A stretch of DNA of 27,298 nucleotides from JBJXFK01 sp046155505 (GTDB lineage: Bacteria; Planctomycetota; Phycisphaerae; UBA1845; Fen-1342): assembly GCA_046155505.1 (NCBI GenBank), contig JBJXFK010000312.1, positions 1 through 27,298 on the forward strand. Direction: 5' to 3'. Positions within the stretch are counted from its first letter, which is position 1. Every line of letters starts with the position of its first letter. The notes under the pieces are model-generated. The model was not told the DNA's origin, did no database searches, and worked only from the letters and a program-made list of their open reading frames with translations. This document shows, in pieces, positions 15,885-23,304 of the stretch. The position numbers were made by a program, and so were the translations under genes.

Positions 15885-16283
15885 TCAGGACACCGTACAC
15901 AGCAACTCGCCGCCGATCTTTTCCTTACGACACTGCCGATCGCTCATCACTCCCTTGGACGTCGAGACGATCGAGATGCCCAGCCCGTCGAGCACGCGCG
16001 GCAGACTCTGCCAGCCGCGGTACAGTCGCCGGCCCGGCTTGCTGGCCCGGTCGATCACCTGCATCACCAGCTCGCCGCGATCGCCGACCTTGAGGTCGAT
16101 GCGAATTTCGCCCTGGTTCTCATCCTCGATCACGGCAAAGTCGGTGATATATCCCTCGTCCTTCAGGACGCGGGCGATACCCTCGCACACCTTGCTGCGC
16201 TTGACCAGGACGCGCTTGTGCCCCACCGCGTTGGCGTTGCGGATGCGCGTCAGCATGTCGGCGATTGTGTCAGACGTCGGCAT
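15885..16283 (-). CDS. rpsH: 30S ribosomal protein S8
   Basis: S8 is a primary binder of the central domain of 16S rRNA; in E. coli it represses the spc operon by binding an rRNA-like site near rplE. The 132-residue product has the N-terminal motif DTIADMLTRIRNANAVGHKR and the C-terminal signature GISIVSTSKGVMSDRQCRKE. Length is normal. It is 12 bases after rpsN. Confidence 0.98.
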   Translation of the reverse strand: MPTSDTIADMLTRIRNANAVGHKRVLVKRSKVCEGIARVLKDEGYITDFAVIEDENQGEIRIDLKVGDRGELVMQVIDRASKPGRRLYRGWQSLPRVLDGLGISIVSTSKGVMSDRQCRKEKIGGELLCTVS

Positions 16284-16295
16284 ATCGATTCACCC

Positions 16296-16481
16296 TTACC
16301 AGCTTGCCTTACGAACGCCGGGAATCCGCCCCTCAAGCGCCAGCTTGCGGAAGCAGCAGCGACAGACCTTGAACTTGCGATACACCGCGCGCGGCCGACC
16401 GCAAAGGTGGCAGCGCAGGTGATATTGCACCTTGTGTTTCGGCTTTTGCTTGCTCTTGTTGATCAGACACGTTCGTGCCAT
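16296..16481 (-). CDS. rpsN: 30S ribosomal protein S14, zinc-binding type Z
   Basis: The 61-residue product is the short, zinc-binding form of S14 (often called rpsZ). Two CxxC pairs (RCHLCGR and VCRCC) surround VYRKFK, and the end IPGVRKASW is diagnostic. It lies in the head of the small subunit near S3 and S10. The start at 16481 gives MARTCLINKS; the longer open frame adds 23 unrelated residues. Two further Cys (Cys5 and the middle Cys of CRCC) are extra to the usual four. Confidence 0.97.
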   Translation of the reverse strand: MARTCLINKSKQKPKHKVQYHLRCHLCGRPRAVYRKFKVCRCCFRKLALEGRIPGVRKASW

Positions 16482-16497
16482 GGTCAGCGTACCCCGA

Positions 16498-17058
16498 TTA
16501 AGTTCTGAACGGCATGCCGAACAACGTGAGCAGCGCCCGCGCGTCGGCATCGTTGCCGGCGTTGGTGCAGATCGTGATGTTCATGCCCTGCTGATAGTTG
16601 ATCTTGTCCGGATTCACTTCCGGAAACACGCCGTACTCGGACAGGCCCATGCCGTAGTTGCCGCGCCCGTCGAAGCTGTTGGGATTGAGGCCGCGGAAGT
16701 CGCGCACACGCGGGATCGACAATGAAATCAGTCGATCGAGAAACTCGTACATGCGTGTGCCGCGGAGCGTCACCTTCATGCCGATGTCCCAACCCTGTCG
16801 CAGCTTGAAATTCGACACGCTCTTGCGCGCCTTGGTCACCAGCGGCCGTTGGCCCGCGATGGTTGTCAGACTTTCGAGCGCCTCGGCGAAACGCTTGTTC
16901 TCGCGTGCCTTGCCGCTCGACTCGGCGATGGCCTTGCCCAGGCACATCGACACCACGATCTTGTCGAGCCGCGGGATCGACATCGGATTCTTGCGCTCGA
17001 GATCGCGCTGCAACGTCGGCAGCAGCTCGCTTTTGTATTTTTCCTGCAATCGCGCCAT
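16498..17058 (-). CDS. rplE: 50S ribosomal protein L5
   Basis: L5 anchors 5S rRNA and contacts S13 across the subunit interface. The 186-residue product has MSIPRLDKIVVSMCLGKAI, the TIAGQRPLVTKARKSVSNFK block and the C-terminal INYQQGMNITICTNAGND segment. Length is normal. It is 3 bases after rplX, so probably coupled. Confidence 0.98.
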   Translation of the reverse strand: MARLQEKYKSELLPTLQRDLERKNPMSIPRLDKIVVSMCLGKAIAESSGKARENKRFAEALESLTTIAGQRPLVTKARKSVSNFKLRQGWDIGMKVTLRGTRMYEFLDRLISLSIPRVRDFRGLNPNSFDGRGNYGMGLSEYGVFPEVNPDKINYQQGMNITICTNAGNDADARALLTLFGMPFRT

Positions 17059-17061
17059 GAC

Positions 17062-17427
17062 TTACGCTCCCGCCTTGGCGGTCTTGTTCCCGCGAATCTC
17101 GCCCAGCACCGTGCCCGCGACGCTGACGCGCTGCTTGGACACCACGCTGCCGCTCGCGTCGCGCTCAATCTTGAACCGAACGCGCGTACCCTTACCGGTC
17201 TTCGGATCGATCGGCATGACCTTGCACGCCGGGATCGCCGCCTCGCGCTGCACGCGTCCGCCTTGCGGATACTTGCGGCTCTTGCGCATGTGCTTGGTGA
17301 CGACGTTCACGCCCTCGACCACAACTTTGTCATCATCCGGAATCACGCGCAGCACCTTGCCCCGAGCGCCCTTGTGGTCGCCGGAGATGATCTGCACGAT
17401 GTCGTCTTTGCGAATTCTGGCCGCCAT
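17062..17427 (-). CDS. rplX: 50S ribosomal protein L24
   Basis: L24 is an early assembly protein at the 5' end of 23S rRNA. The 121-residue product has the KOW motif near the N-terminus (IRKDDIVQIISGDHKGARGK). VVVEGVNVVTKHMRKSRKYP and PIDPKTGKGTRVRFKIERD follow. The ATG at 17427 is preferred: the AGGAGG inside the end of rplN is about 10 bases before it, while a TTG nine bases earlier would be too close. Confidence 0.96.
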   Translation of the reverse strand: MAARIRKDDIVQIISGDHKGARGKVLRVIPDDDKVVVEGVNVVTKHMRKSRKYPQGGRVQREAAIPACKVMPIDPKTGKGTRVRFKIERDASGSVVSKQRVSVAGTVLGEIRGNKTAKAGA

Positions 17428-17429
17428 GA

Positions 17430-17819
17430 TTACCAAACCTCCTCGGCCAGCGAGATGATCTTGCCGAAATTCTTCTCGCGCAGCTCGCGGGCAACCGCAC
17501 CGAAAACGCGCGTGCCCTTGGGGTTGTTCTCGGCGTCGATGATCACCGCCGCGTTGCTGTCGAATCGGACGTAGCTGCCGTCATTTCGCCGCGTGGGATA
17601 CTTGGTCCGCACGATCACGACGCGGACCTTTTCGCCCTTCTTGATATCGCCCGAGGGCAGCGACGATTTGACCGAGCAAATGGCGATGTCGCCCACGCGC
17701 CCGACGCGCAGCCGCCGCTTGCCGTGGCTGGCCGCGCCGCCCTTGAGCACCTGAATGCACATCACCTGCTTTGCGCCGGTGTTGTCGGCTACGTCCATAT
17801 ACGTGTATTGCGTAATCAT
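17430..17819 (-). CDS. rplN: 50S ribosomal protein L14
   Basis: L14 lies at the subunit interface and forms bridge B8 with 16S rRNA. The 129-residue product starts MITQYTYMDVADNTGAKQVM and contains RVGDIAICSVKSSLPSGDIK and the C-terminal GTRVFGAVARELREKNFGKI. It is about 7 residues longer than E. coli L14, through small loop additions. It is 3 bases after rpsQ. Confidence 0.98.
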   Translation of the reverse strand: MITQYTYMDVADNTGAKQVMCIQVLKGGAASHGKRRLRVGRVGDIAICSVKSSLPSGDIKKGEKVRVVIVRTKYPTRRNDGSYVRFDSNAAVIIDAENNPKGTRVFGAVARELREKNFGKIISLAEEVW

Positions 17820-17822
17820 GGG

Positions 17823-18125
17823 TTACACCGTCCCCCGCGGAGCCTTGGTGACGATGTTCACCAGCCGCCAGCGCTTGGTCTTGCTGAGCGGGCGACACTC
17901 GCAGATTTCGACGGTATCGCCGACCGCGGCTTCGTTTTTTTCATCATGAACGTGCAGCTCGGTCGAGCGCTTCATGAACTTGCCGTACTTCTCGTGACGG
18001 ACCATGAAATTGATCGTCACTTTGATTGTCTTGTCCCGCGAATCCGCGGTGACGAGGCCGGTGCGTGACGGGCGAATTTCCGTCTGCCGCGCGCCCTTTG
18101 CCGTTTCCACTGTCGTTGCACTCAT
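17823..18125 (-). CDS. rpsQ: 30S ribosomal protein S17
   Basis: S17 is an early small-subunit assembly protein. The core GLVTADSRDKTIKVTINFMV, DEKNEAAVGDTVEICECRPL and SKTKRWRLVNIVTKA is clear. The start is uncertain: ATGs at 18161, 18134 and 18125 are in frame and none has a strong ribosome-binding site. 18125 gives 100 residues with a family-like N-terminus (MSATTVETAKG). Confidence 0.94.
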   Translation of the reverse strand: MSATTVETAKGARQTEIRPSRTGLVTADSRDKTIKVTINFMVRHEKYGKFMKRSTELHVHDEKNEAAVGDTVEICECRPLSKTKRWRLVNIVTKAPRGTV

Positions 18126-18190
18126 AGCTGCCATCCACGTCGGTCCGTCGTACGCGCCCATGCGGCGCGACCACAGCCGCGATTACCCTG

Positions 18191-18433
18191 CTACTTCGCC
18201 GCCTGAGCGTGCAGGTGACGCTCGCGCTGCTCGATTTCCTTTTCGCCGCGCTCACGCAGCACGGTCATGATCCGGGCGATGTCCTTCTTCGACTTGCCGA
18301 GCTGCGTCGGGTCTTCGAGTTTCTCGGTGACCGCCTGGCTGCGCAGGTTGAACAGGTGTCGACGCTTGGCGGCGAGGTCGTTGTAGAGCTCGTCGGTCTT
18401 CATCGCCCTGATTGTTTCAATCTTCGTATTCAT
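18191..18433 (-). CDS. rpmC: 50S ribosomal protein L29
   Basis: L29 sits near the tunnel exit, where SRP and trigger factor dock. The 80-residue product has the two-helix hairpin pattern of the family (MKTDELYNDLAAKRRHLFNL, then KSKKDIARIMTVLRER). A charged tail of ~15 residues (GEKEIEQRERHLHAQAAK) makes it longer than the usual 63-70. The ATG at 18433 is the first that leaves rplP behind; the longer frame runs back into it. Confidence 0.95.
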   Translation of the reverse strand: MNTKIETIRAMKTDELYNDLAAKRRHLFNLRSQAVTEKLEDPTQLGKSKKDIARIMTVLRERGEKEIEQRERHLHAQAAK

Positions 18434-18459
18434 CGCGATCCCTAAAGTCACAATTTCGC

Positions 18460-18882
18460 TTACAGGCTGTGTTTGCGAGTCACAAAACGCGTCCGCACGG
18501 GCAGCTTGTGCGACACGCGCAAAAACGCCTGCTTGGCCAGATCCTCGGACACGCCGCCGATCTCGAACATCACCGTGCCCGGCTTCACAACCGCGCACCA
18601 AAACGACACTTCACCCTTGCCGCTACCCATTCGCACTTCGAGCGGCTTCTGCGACACGGGCTTATGCGGGAAGACTCGCAAAAACACGCGCCCCTCGCGC
18701 TGCAGAAAATGCGAAATCGCGACGCGGCCGGCCTCGATGTGCTTGGCGCTGACGCGCCCCGACTCGAGCGACTGCAAGCCAAAGTCGCCATACGAAACCG
18801 TGTTGCCGCGCGTGGCATTACCGCGAATGCGACCCTTCTGGGCCTTTCGCCACTTCACGCGCTTTGGCATCATCCCGGCCAT
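18460..18882 (-). CDS. rplP: 50S ribosomal protein L16
   Basis: L16 lines the A-site region and central protuberance. The 140-residue product begins MAGMMPKRVKWRKAQKGRIR and has VSYGDFGLQSLESGRVSAKH, RVFPHKPVSQKPLEVRMGSG and the CAVVKPGTVMFEIGGV block. GGGAGAAG seven bases upstream fixes the first ATG. An 81-base spacer separates it from rpsC; no gene fits in it. Confidence 0.97.
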   Translation of the reverse strand: MAGMMPKRVKWRKAQKGRIRGNATRGNTVSYGDFGLQSLESGRVSAKHIEAGRVAISHFLQREGRVFLRVFPHKPVSQKPLEVRMGSGKGEVSFWCAVVKPGTVMFEIGGVSEDLAKQAFLRVSHKLPVRTRFVTRKHSL

Positions 18883-18963
18883 CGACTTCTCCCACGTTCT
18901 CGCCGAGGCTCTCGCCCCGTATTCACGGCCGCCAAAGGCGACTGATCAAATCTCATCTACTAA

Positions 18964-19656
18964 CTAGCGGCGGTTACGACGACGGAAACGATTTTGTCCG
19001 TCAGCCGCGACCGGCGCATCGCCGTACATACCGCGATACACCCAGACTTTGATGCCCAGCGTACCGACCGTCGTGACCGAGTGCGTCACAGCGAAGTCCA
19101 CTTCCGCCTGAAGCGTCTGAAGCGGAATCGAGCCGAGCATCTGCTTTTCGGTGCGGGCCAGTTCTGCACCGCCCAATCGGCCCGAGCACACAATCTTCAC
19201 GCCGCGAGCGCCCGCGCCCATCGCGGCCTCGCACTTTTGCTTCATAATGCGCCGGAAGCTGCCGCGCTTCTTGAGCTGTTCGCCGATGCTGGCACCGATT
19301 AGGCGCGCATCGATGTCGGGATTCTTGATCTCGACGATACTCACGTTCACGCGACGCTCGATCAGGTCCTCGAGCCGCTCGCGGAGCTTGTCCACTTCGG
19401 CACCCTTGGCACCGATGACCACGCCTGGACGGGCCGTGTGCAGGATGACCTTTACTTCGTCGCGCGTCCGCTCGATTTCGACTTTCGAGATGCTCGCGTA
19501 CGGCGGCTTCTGGTTCAACTGCTTGTCAACGAACTCGCGCACGCGCTCGTCTTCGACCAGGAACGCGCCGAAAGTCTGCTTCGGGGCATACCAACGGCTC
19601 TTCCAGCCCTCGGTGATGCCGACGCGAAATCCGATTGGATTGCACTTTTGACCCAC
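18964..19656 (-). CDS. rpsC: 30S ribosomal protein S3
   Basis: S3 forms part of the mRNA entry pore and its helicase activity. The 230-residue product begins MGQKCNPIGFRVGITEGWKS. It has the KH domain with the GxxG loop (VVIGAKGAEVDKLRERLEDL) and the C-terminal domain (RGVKIVCSGRLGGAELARTE). It ends in a basic tail (DGQNRFRRRNRR). Length is normal. It is 3 bases after rplV. Confidence 0.98.
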   Translation of the reverse strand: MGQKCNPIGFRVGITEGWKSRWYAPKQTFGAFLVEDERVREFVDKQLNQKPPYASISKVEIERTRDEVKVILHTARPGVVIGAKGAEVDKLRERLEDLIERRVNVSIVEIKNPDIDARLIGASIGEQLKKRGSFRRIMKQKCEAAMGAGARGVKIVCSGRLGGAELARTEKQMLGSIPLQTLQAEVDFAVTHSVTTVGTLGIKVWVYRGMYGDAPVAADGQNRFRRRNRR

Positions 19657-19659
19657 AGC

Positions 19660-19992
19660 CTACTCCCGCTCGTCCACGGCCACGACGATGTGGCAGGTTT
19701 TCTTCTGAATCGGGTGCGCCCGACCGCGATCCTTCGGCTGGAATCGCTTGATGATCGGCCCGCCATCGACGCGCGCTTCGGCGACGATGAGGCGGTTCAT
19801 GCTCGCTTCCTGCTCGTTGGCGTTGGCCATTGCGCTTTCCAGCACGCGCTTCACGAAAAACGCAGCGCGCTTGTTCGTGAATTTCAGCGTCGCGACCGCG
19901 TTATTCGCGTTCATTCCGCGAATAAGGTCAGTCACCAGCCGCACCTTTCGAGGCGCGATGCGTGCAAAGCGATGGGTTGCTATCCAGCCCAT
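19660..19992 (-). CDS. rplV: 50S ribosomal protein L22
   Basis: L22 extends a beta-hairpin into the peptide tunnel. The 110-residue product has the family pattern IAPRKVRLVTDLIRGMNANN at the N-terminus. The hairpin and C-terminus read VDGGPIIKRFQPKDRGRAHP. Length is normal, with no tail. It follows rpsS by 9 bases. Confidence 0.97.
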   Translation of the reverse strand: MGWIATHRFARIAPRKVRLVTDLIRGMNANNAVATLKFTNKRAAFFVKRVLESAMANANEQEASMNRLIVAEARVDGGPIIKRFQPKDRGRAHPIQKKTCHIVVAVDERE

Positions 19993-20001
19993 GAAGCGCT
20001 C

Positions 20002-20274
20002 CTACTTCTTCACTTCGCGGGCGGTATGGCCCTTGAAGGTGCGGGTCGGGGAAAATTCGCCCAGCTTGTGACCGACCATTTCCTCGGTCACAAACACTTT
20101 GACGAAGCCCTTGCCGTTGTGAACTTCAAACCACACGCCGACGAACTCCGGAACGATCGTGCAAGCACGGTTCCAGGTCTTGACCGGCAGGCTGCTGCCC
20201 GCCGCACGAGCGCGCGTCGCGCGCTCGTACAAAACCTCGTCAACGTACGGACCTTTTTTCAAGCTGCGCGACAT
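20002..20274 (-). CDS. rpsS: 30S ribosomal protein S19
   Basis: S19 pairs with S13 in the head of the small subunit. The 90-residue product starts MSRSLKKGPYVDEVLYERA and has the signature VGHKLGEFSPTRTFKGHTA near the C-terminus. Length is normal. The 36-base gap after rplB holds a 6-bp hairpin (20289-20303). Confidence 0.98.
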   Translation of the reverse strand: MSRSLKKGPYVDEVLYERATRARAAGSSLPVKTWNRACTIVPEFVGVWFEVHNGKGFVKVFVTEEMVGHKLGEFSPTRTFKGHTAREVKK

Positions 20275-20288
20275 GCGCTGCTCCCATC

Positions 20289-20303
20289 GCGGTCGGTGAC
20301 CGC
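20289..20303 (-). other. Small hairpin in the rplB-rpsS spacer
   Basis: GCGGTC / GACCGC (6 bp) around a three-base loop lies in the 36-base space before rpsS. No U-run follows. It may be an RNA-processing or translation-tuning element, or chance in GC-rich DNA. Confidence 0.3.
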
Positions 20304-20310
20304 CCCTCGA

Positions 20311-21183
20311 TTACTTGCGGCCACGCTTGCTCACCACGCCGTAACGCACGGACGTACGACGACGAAGAATCCGCTTGGTCGAGCGCGAACGCGGGTTACG
20401 CGTGCGACCGCCCTTGGCAAGCTGACCCCACGGCGAGCACGGGTGACGACCGCCGTTCGAACGGCCTTCACCGCCGCCCATCGGGTGATCGATCGGATTC
20501 ATGGCCTTGCCGCGAACGTGCGGACGACGGCCGCGATGCCGATTGCGACCGGCCTTGCCCCAGCGAATGTTCTGATAGTCAATATTGCCGAGCTGGCCGA
20601 TCGTGGCGCGGCATTCGACCCGCACCTGACGCATTTCACCCGAGGGCAACTGAATCGTCGCCCACGCGCCCTCGCGGGCCATCAACGTCGCGACGCCGCC
20701 CGCGGTGCGAACCAGCTTGCCGCCCTGTCCGGCAGTCATCTCAATATTGTGAACCTGCAAGCCGACCGGGATGGTGGCCAGCGGCATCGCGTTGCCGACC
20801 TTGGGCTCGACCTTCGCACCGCTCTCGATCGTTGCGCCAGCCTTCAGCCCGTTCGGGGCGAGGATGTAGCGCTTTTCGCCGTTGGCGTAGTTGATCAGGG
20901 CGATGTGGCAAGAGCGATTGGGATCGTATTCGACCTGCTTTACCGTACCCACGACATTGTCGAGGTTACGCTTGAAGTCGATCAGGCGGTACATCCGCTT
21001 GGCACCGCCGCCGCGCCACCAGGACGTAATCACGCCGTGGTGATTGCGACCGCCGGTCTTCTTGATCGGCACGAGCAGCGACTTCTCCGGGCGGTTCTTG
21101 CGCGGGTGCGTACACTCGGCGAAGTCGTTGACGCTGCTGAAGCGTCGCCCGGCGCTGGTCTTGTTGTAGATTCTGATGCCCAT
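20311..21183 (-). CDS. rplB: 50S ribosomal protein L2
   Basis: L2 is needed for subunit joining and supports the peptidyl-transferase centre. The 290-residue product has NHHGVITSWWRGGGAKRMYR near residue 50, VHNIEMTAGQGGKLVRTAG, and the C-terminal signature AMNPIDHPMGGGEGRSNGG. The histidine of the DHP triplet is kept. The next histidine of the common DHPHGGGEG form is methionine here. The C-terminus is about 15 residues longer than in E. coli (RRRTSVRYGVVSKRGRK). Confidence 0.98.
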   Translation of the reverse strand: MGIRIYNKTSAGRRFSSVNDFAECTHPRKNRPEKSLLVPIKKTGGRNHHGVITSWWRGGGAKRMYRLIDFKRNLDNVVGTVKQVEYDPNRSCHIALINYANGEKRYILAPNGLKAGATIESGAKVEPKVGNAMPLATIPVGLQVHNIEMTAGQGGKLVRTAGGVATLMAREGAWATIQLPSGEMRQVRVECRATIGQLGNIDYQNIRWGKAGRNRHRGRRPHVRGKAMNPIDHPMGGGEGRSNGGRHPCSPWGQLAKGGRTRNPRSRSTKRILRRRTSVRYGVVSKRGRK

Positions 21184-21207
21184 GTCCGTACTCGCTTACT
21201 GCTCGAT

Positions 21208-21231
21208 TCGCCGGGCATCATCGCCCGACGA
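21208..21231 (-). other. Hairpin in the rplW-rplB spacer
   Basis: On the minus strand TCGTCGGGC and GCCCGGCGA pair over 9 bp (one G-U) around loop GATGAT, within the 57-base gap between rplW and rplB. No U-run follows, so it is not a classical terminator. It may affect RNA stability or L2 translation; the role is inferred from position only. Confidence 0.4.
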
Positions 21232-21240
21232 CCTGGTCAC

Positions 21241-21534
21241 CTAGAACAGATCGATGTTGCTGTTCTTGTCCACCACCACAACGGCCTTCTTGCTCGTCTT
21301 CGGTCGGCCCTGCGCAAGCCGAAACTTGCGACCCGGCTTCTTGCGAACCTGCGTGCGAACGTCGATCACGTTCACCTGATAAATCTTCTCGATCGCGTCG
21401 CGAATCTGCGGCTTGGTCGCGTCGCGATGTACTTCGAACGCATAAATATTGCCGGTCTTGTCAGAGTGGTACTGCATCTGGTGCGTACCCTTCTCCGTCA
21501 CGAGCGGGCGAATGATCAAGTCATGTAGGTCCAT
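21241..21534 (-). CDS. rplW: 50S ribosomal protein L23
   Basis: L23 is the docking site of trigger factor and SRP at the tunnel exit. The 97-residue product has the family start IIRPLVTEKGTHQMQYHSDK, then YAFEVHRDATKPQIRDAIEK and the extended loop RKKPGRKFRLAQGRPKTSKK. It has normal length and position, 18 bases after rplD. Confidence 0.97.
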   Translation of the reverse strand: MDLHDLIIRPLVTEKGTHQMQYHSDKTGNIYAFEVHRDATKPQIRDAIEKIYQVNVIDVRTQVRKKPGRKFRLAQGRPKTSKKAVVVVDKNSNIDLF

Positions 21535-21552
21535 GTTCCGCCGCTCCCAGCC

Positions 21553-22185
21553 TTAGGCCGTCTTGCCCACGATGTTGCGCAACTCGGCAAACGCCTCTTT
21601 GGTGAAGATCACCTGCTTGCGTTGCAGCAAATCCCACGCATTCAGCTCGGCCACGTCCATGATGCGCGTCTTCGGAATATTGCGGCCGCTCTTGTAAATC
21701 GCCTGATCGATGCCCTTGGTGAGCAGCGTGCAGCCCTTTTCAACCTTCAAGGCCACCAGCATCGCGGCGAACCGCTTGGTCTTGGGCCCGTCGAACTTCA
21801 CGCCGTCAACGATCGACACCGCATTGCCCTGCATCTTGGCCAGCAGCGCGTTGTTTCGCGCCAACCGACGCATCGTCTTGGGCATGTCGAGCCGGAAATC
21901 GCGCGGCTGACGCGGGAACGCGCGACCGCCGCCGCGGCGAACGGGCTGGCGAACGGCACCCATACGAGCGCGGCCGGTGCCCTTCTGCTTGTAGATTTTG
22001 CGGGTCGAGCCTTGCACCTCGGCGCGGGTCTTTTGCTTGACCGTACCCTGGCGCTTGTTGGCGTGGTACATGACGATGGCCTGCTTGAGCAGCTTGGTAT
22101 TCACCTCGCCGCCGAGCAGGGCCTCGTCGATCTGCTCCGTCCCGATCTGCTGACCGGATTCGTTATATACGTTGATGCTCAACAT
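21553..22185 (-). CDS. rplD: 50S ribosomal protein L4
   Basis: L4 lines the peptide tunnel; in E. coli it also represses the S10 operon by attenuation and translational block. The 210-residue product has the tunnel loop QKGTGRARMGAVRQPVRRGG at ~67-86 and the block KTMRRLARNNALLAKM. Length is normal. It is 3 bases after rplC and probably coupled to it. Whether it regulates this cluster cannot be told from sequence. Confidence 0.98.
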   Translation of the reverse strand: MLSINVYNESGQQIGTEQIDEALLGGEVNTKLLKQAIVMYHANKRQGTVKQKTRAEVQGSTRKIYKQKGTGRARMGAVRQPVRRGGGRAFPRQPRDFRLDMPKTMRRLARNNALLAKMQGNAVSIVDGVKFDGPKTKRFAAMLVALKVEKGCTLLTKGIDQAIYKSGRNIPKTRIMDVAELNAWDLLQRKQVIFTKEAFAELRNIVGKTA

Positions 22186-22188
22186 GGC

Positions 22189-22845
22189 TTAGGCTTTCGT
22201 CTTGCTCTTGCGAACGACCACAAAACTGCCGTTCGGACCCGGCACCGAACCCTTGATCAGCAGCAGATTGTTCTCGGCATCGATCGCGACCAGCTTCTGG
22301 CAACGCGTCGTCTGCTGAACATCGCCCTGATGGCCGGCATTCTTTTTGCCCTTCTTGATCATGCCCGACGTACCGCGGTTCTGGCAGCGACCCGAGTTCG
22401 ACCCCGGCGAACGGTGCTTACGCTCGGTACCGTGCGACGCCGGCATACCGCCGAAGCCCCAGCGGCCCATCGCGCCCTGGAAACCCTTGCCCTTGGTCAC
22501 GCCGGTGACATCGACCCACTTGACGGCATCGCCGCCGAACATCTCGACCGTGACGGCGTCGCCGATGTTTTTATCCGGGGCGTCAACCAGACGGACTTCG
22601 CGGACGAATCGCTTCGGAGGGGTGCTGGCTTTGCGGGCGTGACCGATTTCGGCACAGGTGCTGCGGTGCGGCTTGGCGTCGTCAAACCCAAGCTGGACGG
22701 CGTTGTAGCCGTCCCGGCCGTCCGACTTTTTCACCTGCAACACGATGCAAGGCCCGGCCTGGACGATGGTTACGGGAACCCGCTCGCCCGATGCCTCGAA
22801 CACCTGCGTCATGCCGACTTTTCGACCCAAAATTGTCGGAACCAT
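22189..22845 (-). CDS. rplC: 50S ribosomal protein L3
   Basis: L3 starts large-subunit assembly and reaches the peptidyl-transferase centre. The 218-residue product starts MVPTILGRKVGMTQVFEASG and has VTGVTKGKGFQGAMGRWGFG, the ASHGTERKHRSPGS loop and LLLIKGSVPGPNGSFVVV. The ATG at 22845, with GGAG nine bases upstream, is preferred over a frame extension of 20 residues that would read into the rpsJ-rplC spacer. A strong intrinsic terminator lies upstream, so read-through decides its expression unless a promoter is hidden in the 58-base leader. Confidence 0.97.
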   Translation of the reverse strand: MVPTILGRKVGMTQVFEASGERVPVTIVQAGPCIVLQVKKSDGRDGYNAVQLGFDDAKPHRSTCAEIGHARKASTPPKRFVREVRLVDAPDKNIGDAVTVEMFGGDAVKWVDVTGVTKGKGFQGAMGRWGFGGMPASHGTERKHRSPGSNSGRCQNRGTSGMIKKGKKNAGHQGDVQQTTRCQKLVAIDAENNLLLIKGSVPGPNGSFVVVRKSKTKA

Positions 22846-22903
22846 GAGTGACAACTCCAGCCAGCGACCAGCGACAGCAATTGCCGCCCGCCACCATCCA
22901 AAC

Positions 22904-22934
22904 AAAAAAGCCCAGATCGGGTTGCGATCTAGGC
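22904..22934 (-). terminator. Intrinsic terminator overlapping the rpsJ stop codon
   Basis: On the minus strand GCCTAGATCG and CGATCTGGGC pair along all 10 positions (one T-G wobble) around loop CAACC and are followed directly by TTTTTT. The TAG stop of rpsJ lies inside the 5' arm, so a ribosome ending rpsJ would cover half the stem. This is the clearest Rho-independent terminator in the window, yet it lies between the first and second genes of the ribosomal cluster, not at its end. No clear promoter is visible between it and rplC. It may act as an attenuator. Confidence 0.85.
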
Positions 22935-23240
22935 CTTGATCTTCACAAATACGCCCGCCGGAACCACCAGACGATTGAGCGCGTCAATCGTACGCGGGTT
23001 CGGCTCGAAAATGTCGATGACGCGCTTGTGCGTGCGCATCTCGAACTGCTCTCGCGACTTCTTGTCAATGTGCGGCGACCGCAGGACCGTAAACCGTTCA
23101 ACACGGGTCGGAAGCGGAATCGGCCCGCAGACGCGGGCACTCGTGCGCTTCGCCTGCTCGACGATTTCGGTCGCCGAGGCGTCGAGAGCGCGGTGATCGT
23201 ACGCTTCCATCCGGATTCGAATTCGTGTCTGGTCGGCCAT
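22929..23240 (-). CDS. rpsJ: 30S ribosomal protein S10 (NusE)
   Basis: S10 is a head protein of the small subunit and, as NusE, joins NusB in antitermination complexes and links NusG to the ribosome. The 103-residue product begins MADQTRIRIRMEAYDHRALD and has VCGPIPLPTRVERFTVLRSP with HIDKKSREQFEMRTHKR. The ATG at 23240 gives the family N-terminus; five further upstream residues in the open frame are not supported. It is the first gene of the cluster; tuf or fus genes, often found before it, are absent. The neighbour beyond it is divergent. Confidence 0.98.
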   Translation of the reverse strand: MADQTRIRIRMEAYDHRALDASATEIVEQAKRTSARVCGPIPLPTRVERFTVLRSPHIDKKSREQFEMRTHKRVIDIFEPNPRTIDALNRLVVPAGVFVKIKA

Positions 23241-23276
23241 ACTGCCTGTTCCCAATCTGCGAGCACACTGAGGCTA

Positions 23277-23298
23277 TCTCGGCCAGCAAATGCCGAGA
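23277..23298 (-). promoter_or_regulatory. Leader hairpin upstream of rpsJ
   Basis: TCTCGGC and GCCGAGA form a perfect 7-bp stem around an 8-base loop, right where the transcript from the promoter at 23305-23332 would begin. A 5'-terminal hairpin could protect the mRNA or bind a ribosomal protein. No U-run follows, so it would not terminate. Confidence 0.5.
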
Positions 23299-23304
23299 AG
23301 GGGA

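Noticed and set aside
19438..21528. 696-residue open frame on the plus strand across rpsC, rplV, rpsS, rplB and rplW
   Set aside because: It is entirely antisense to well-conserved ribosomal genes. Long antisense frames are expected in GC-rich coding DNA, and the translation has no recognisable motif.
23261..23273. boxA-like TGCTC in the rpsJ leader
   Set aside because: Only the first five bases fit the boxA consensus; the following bases do not.
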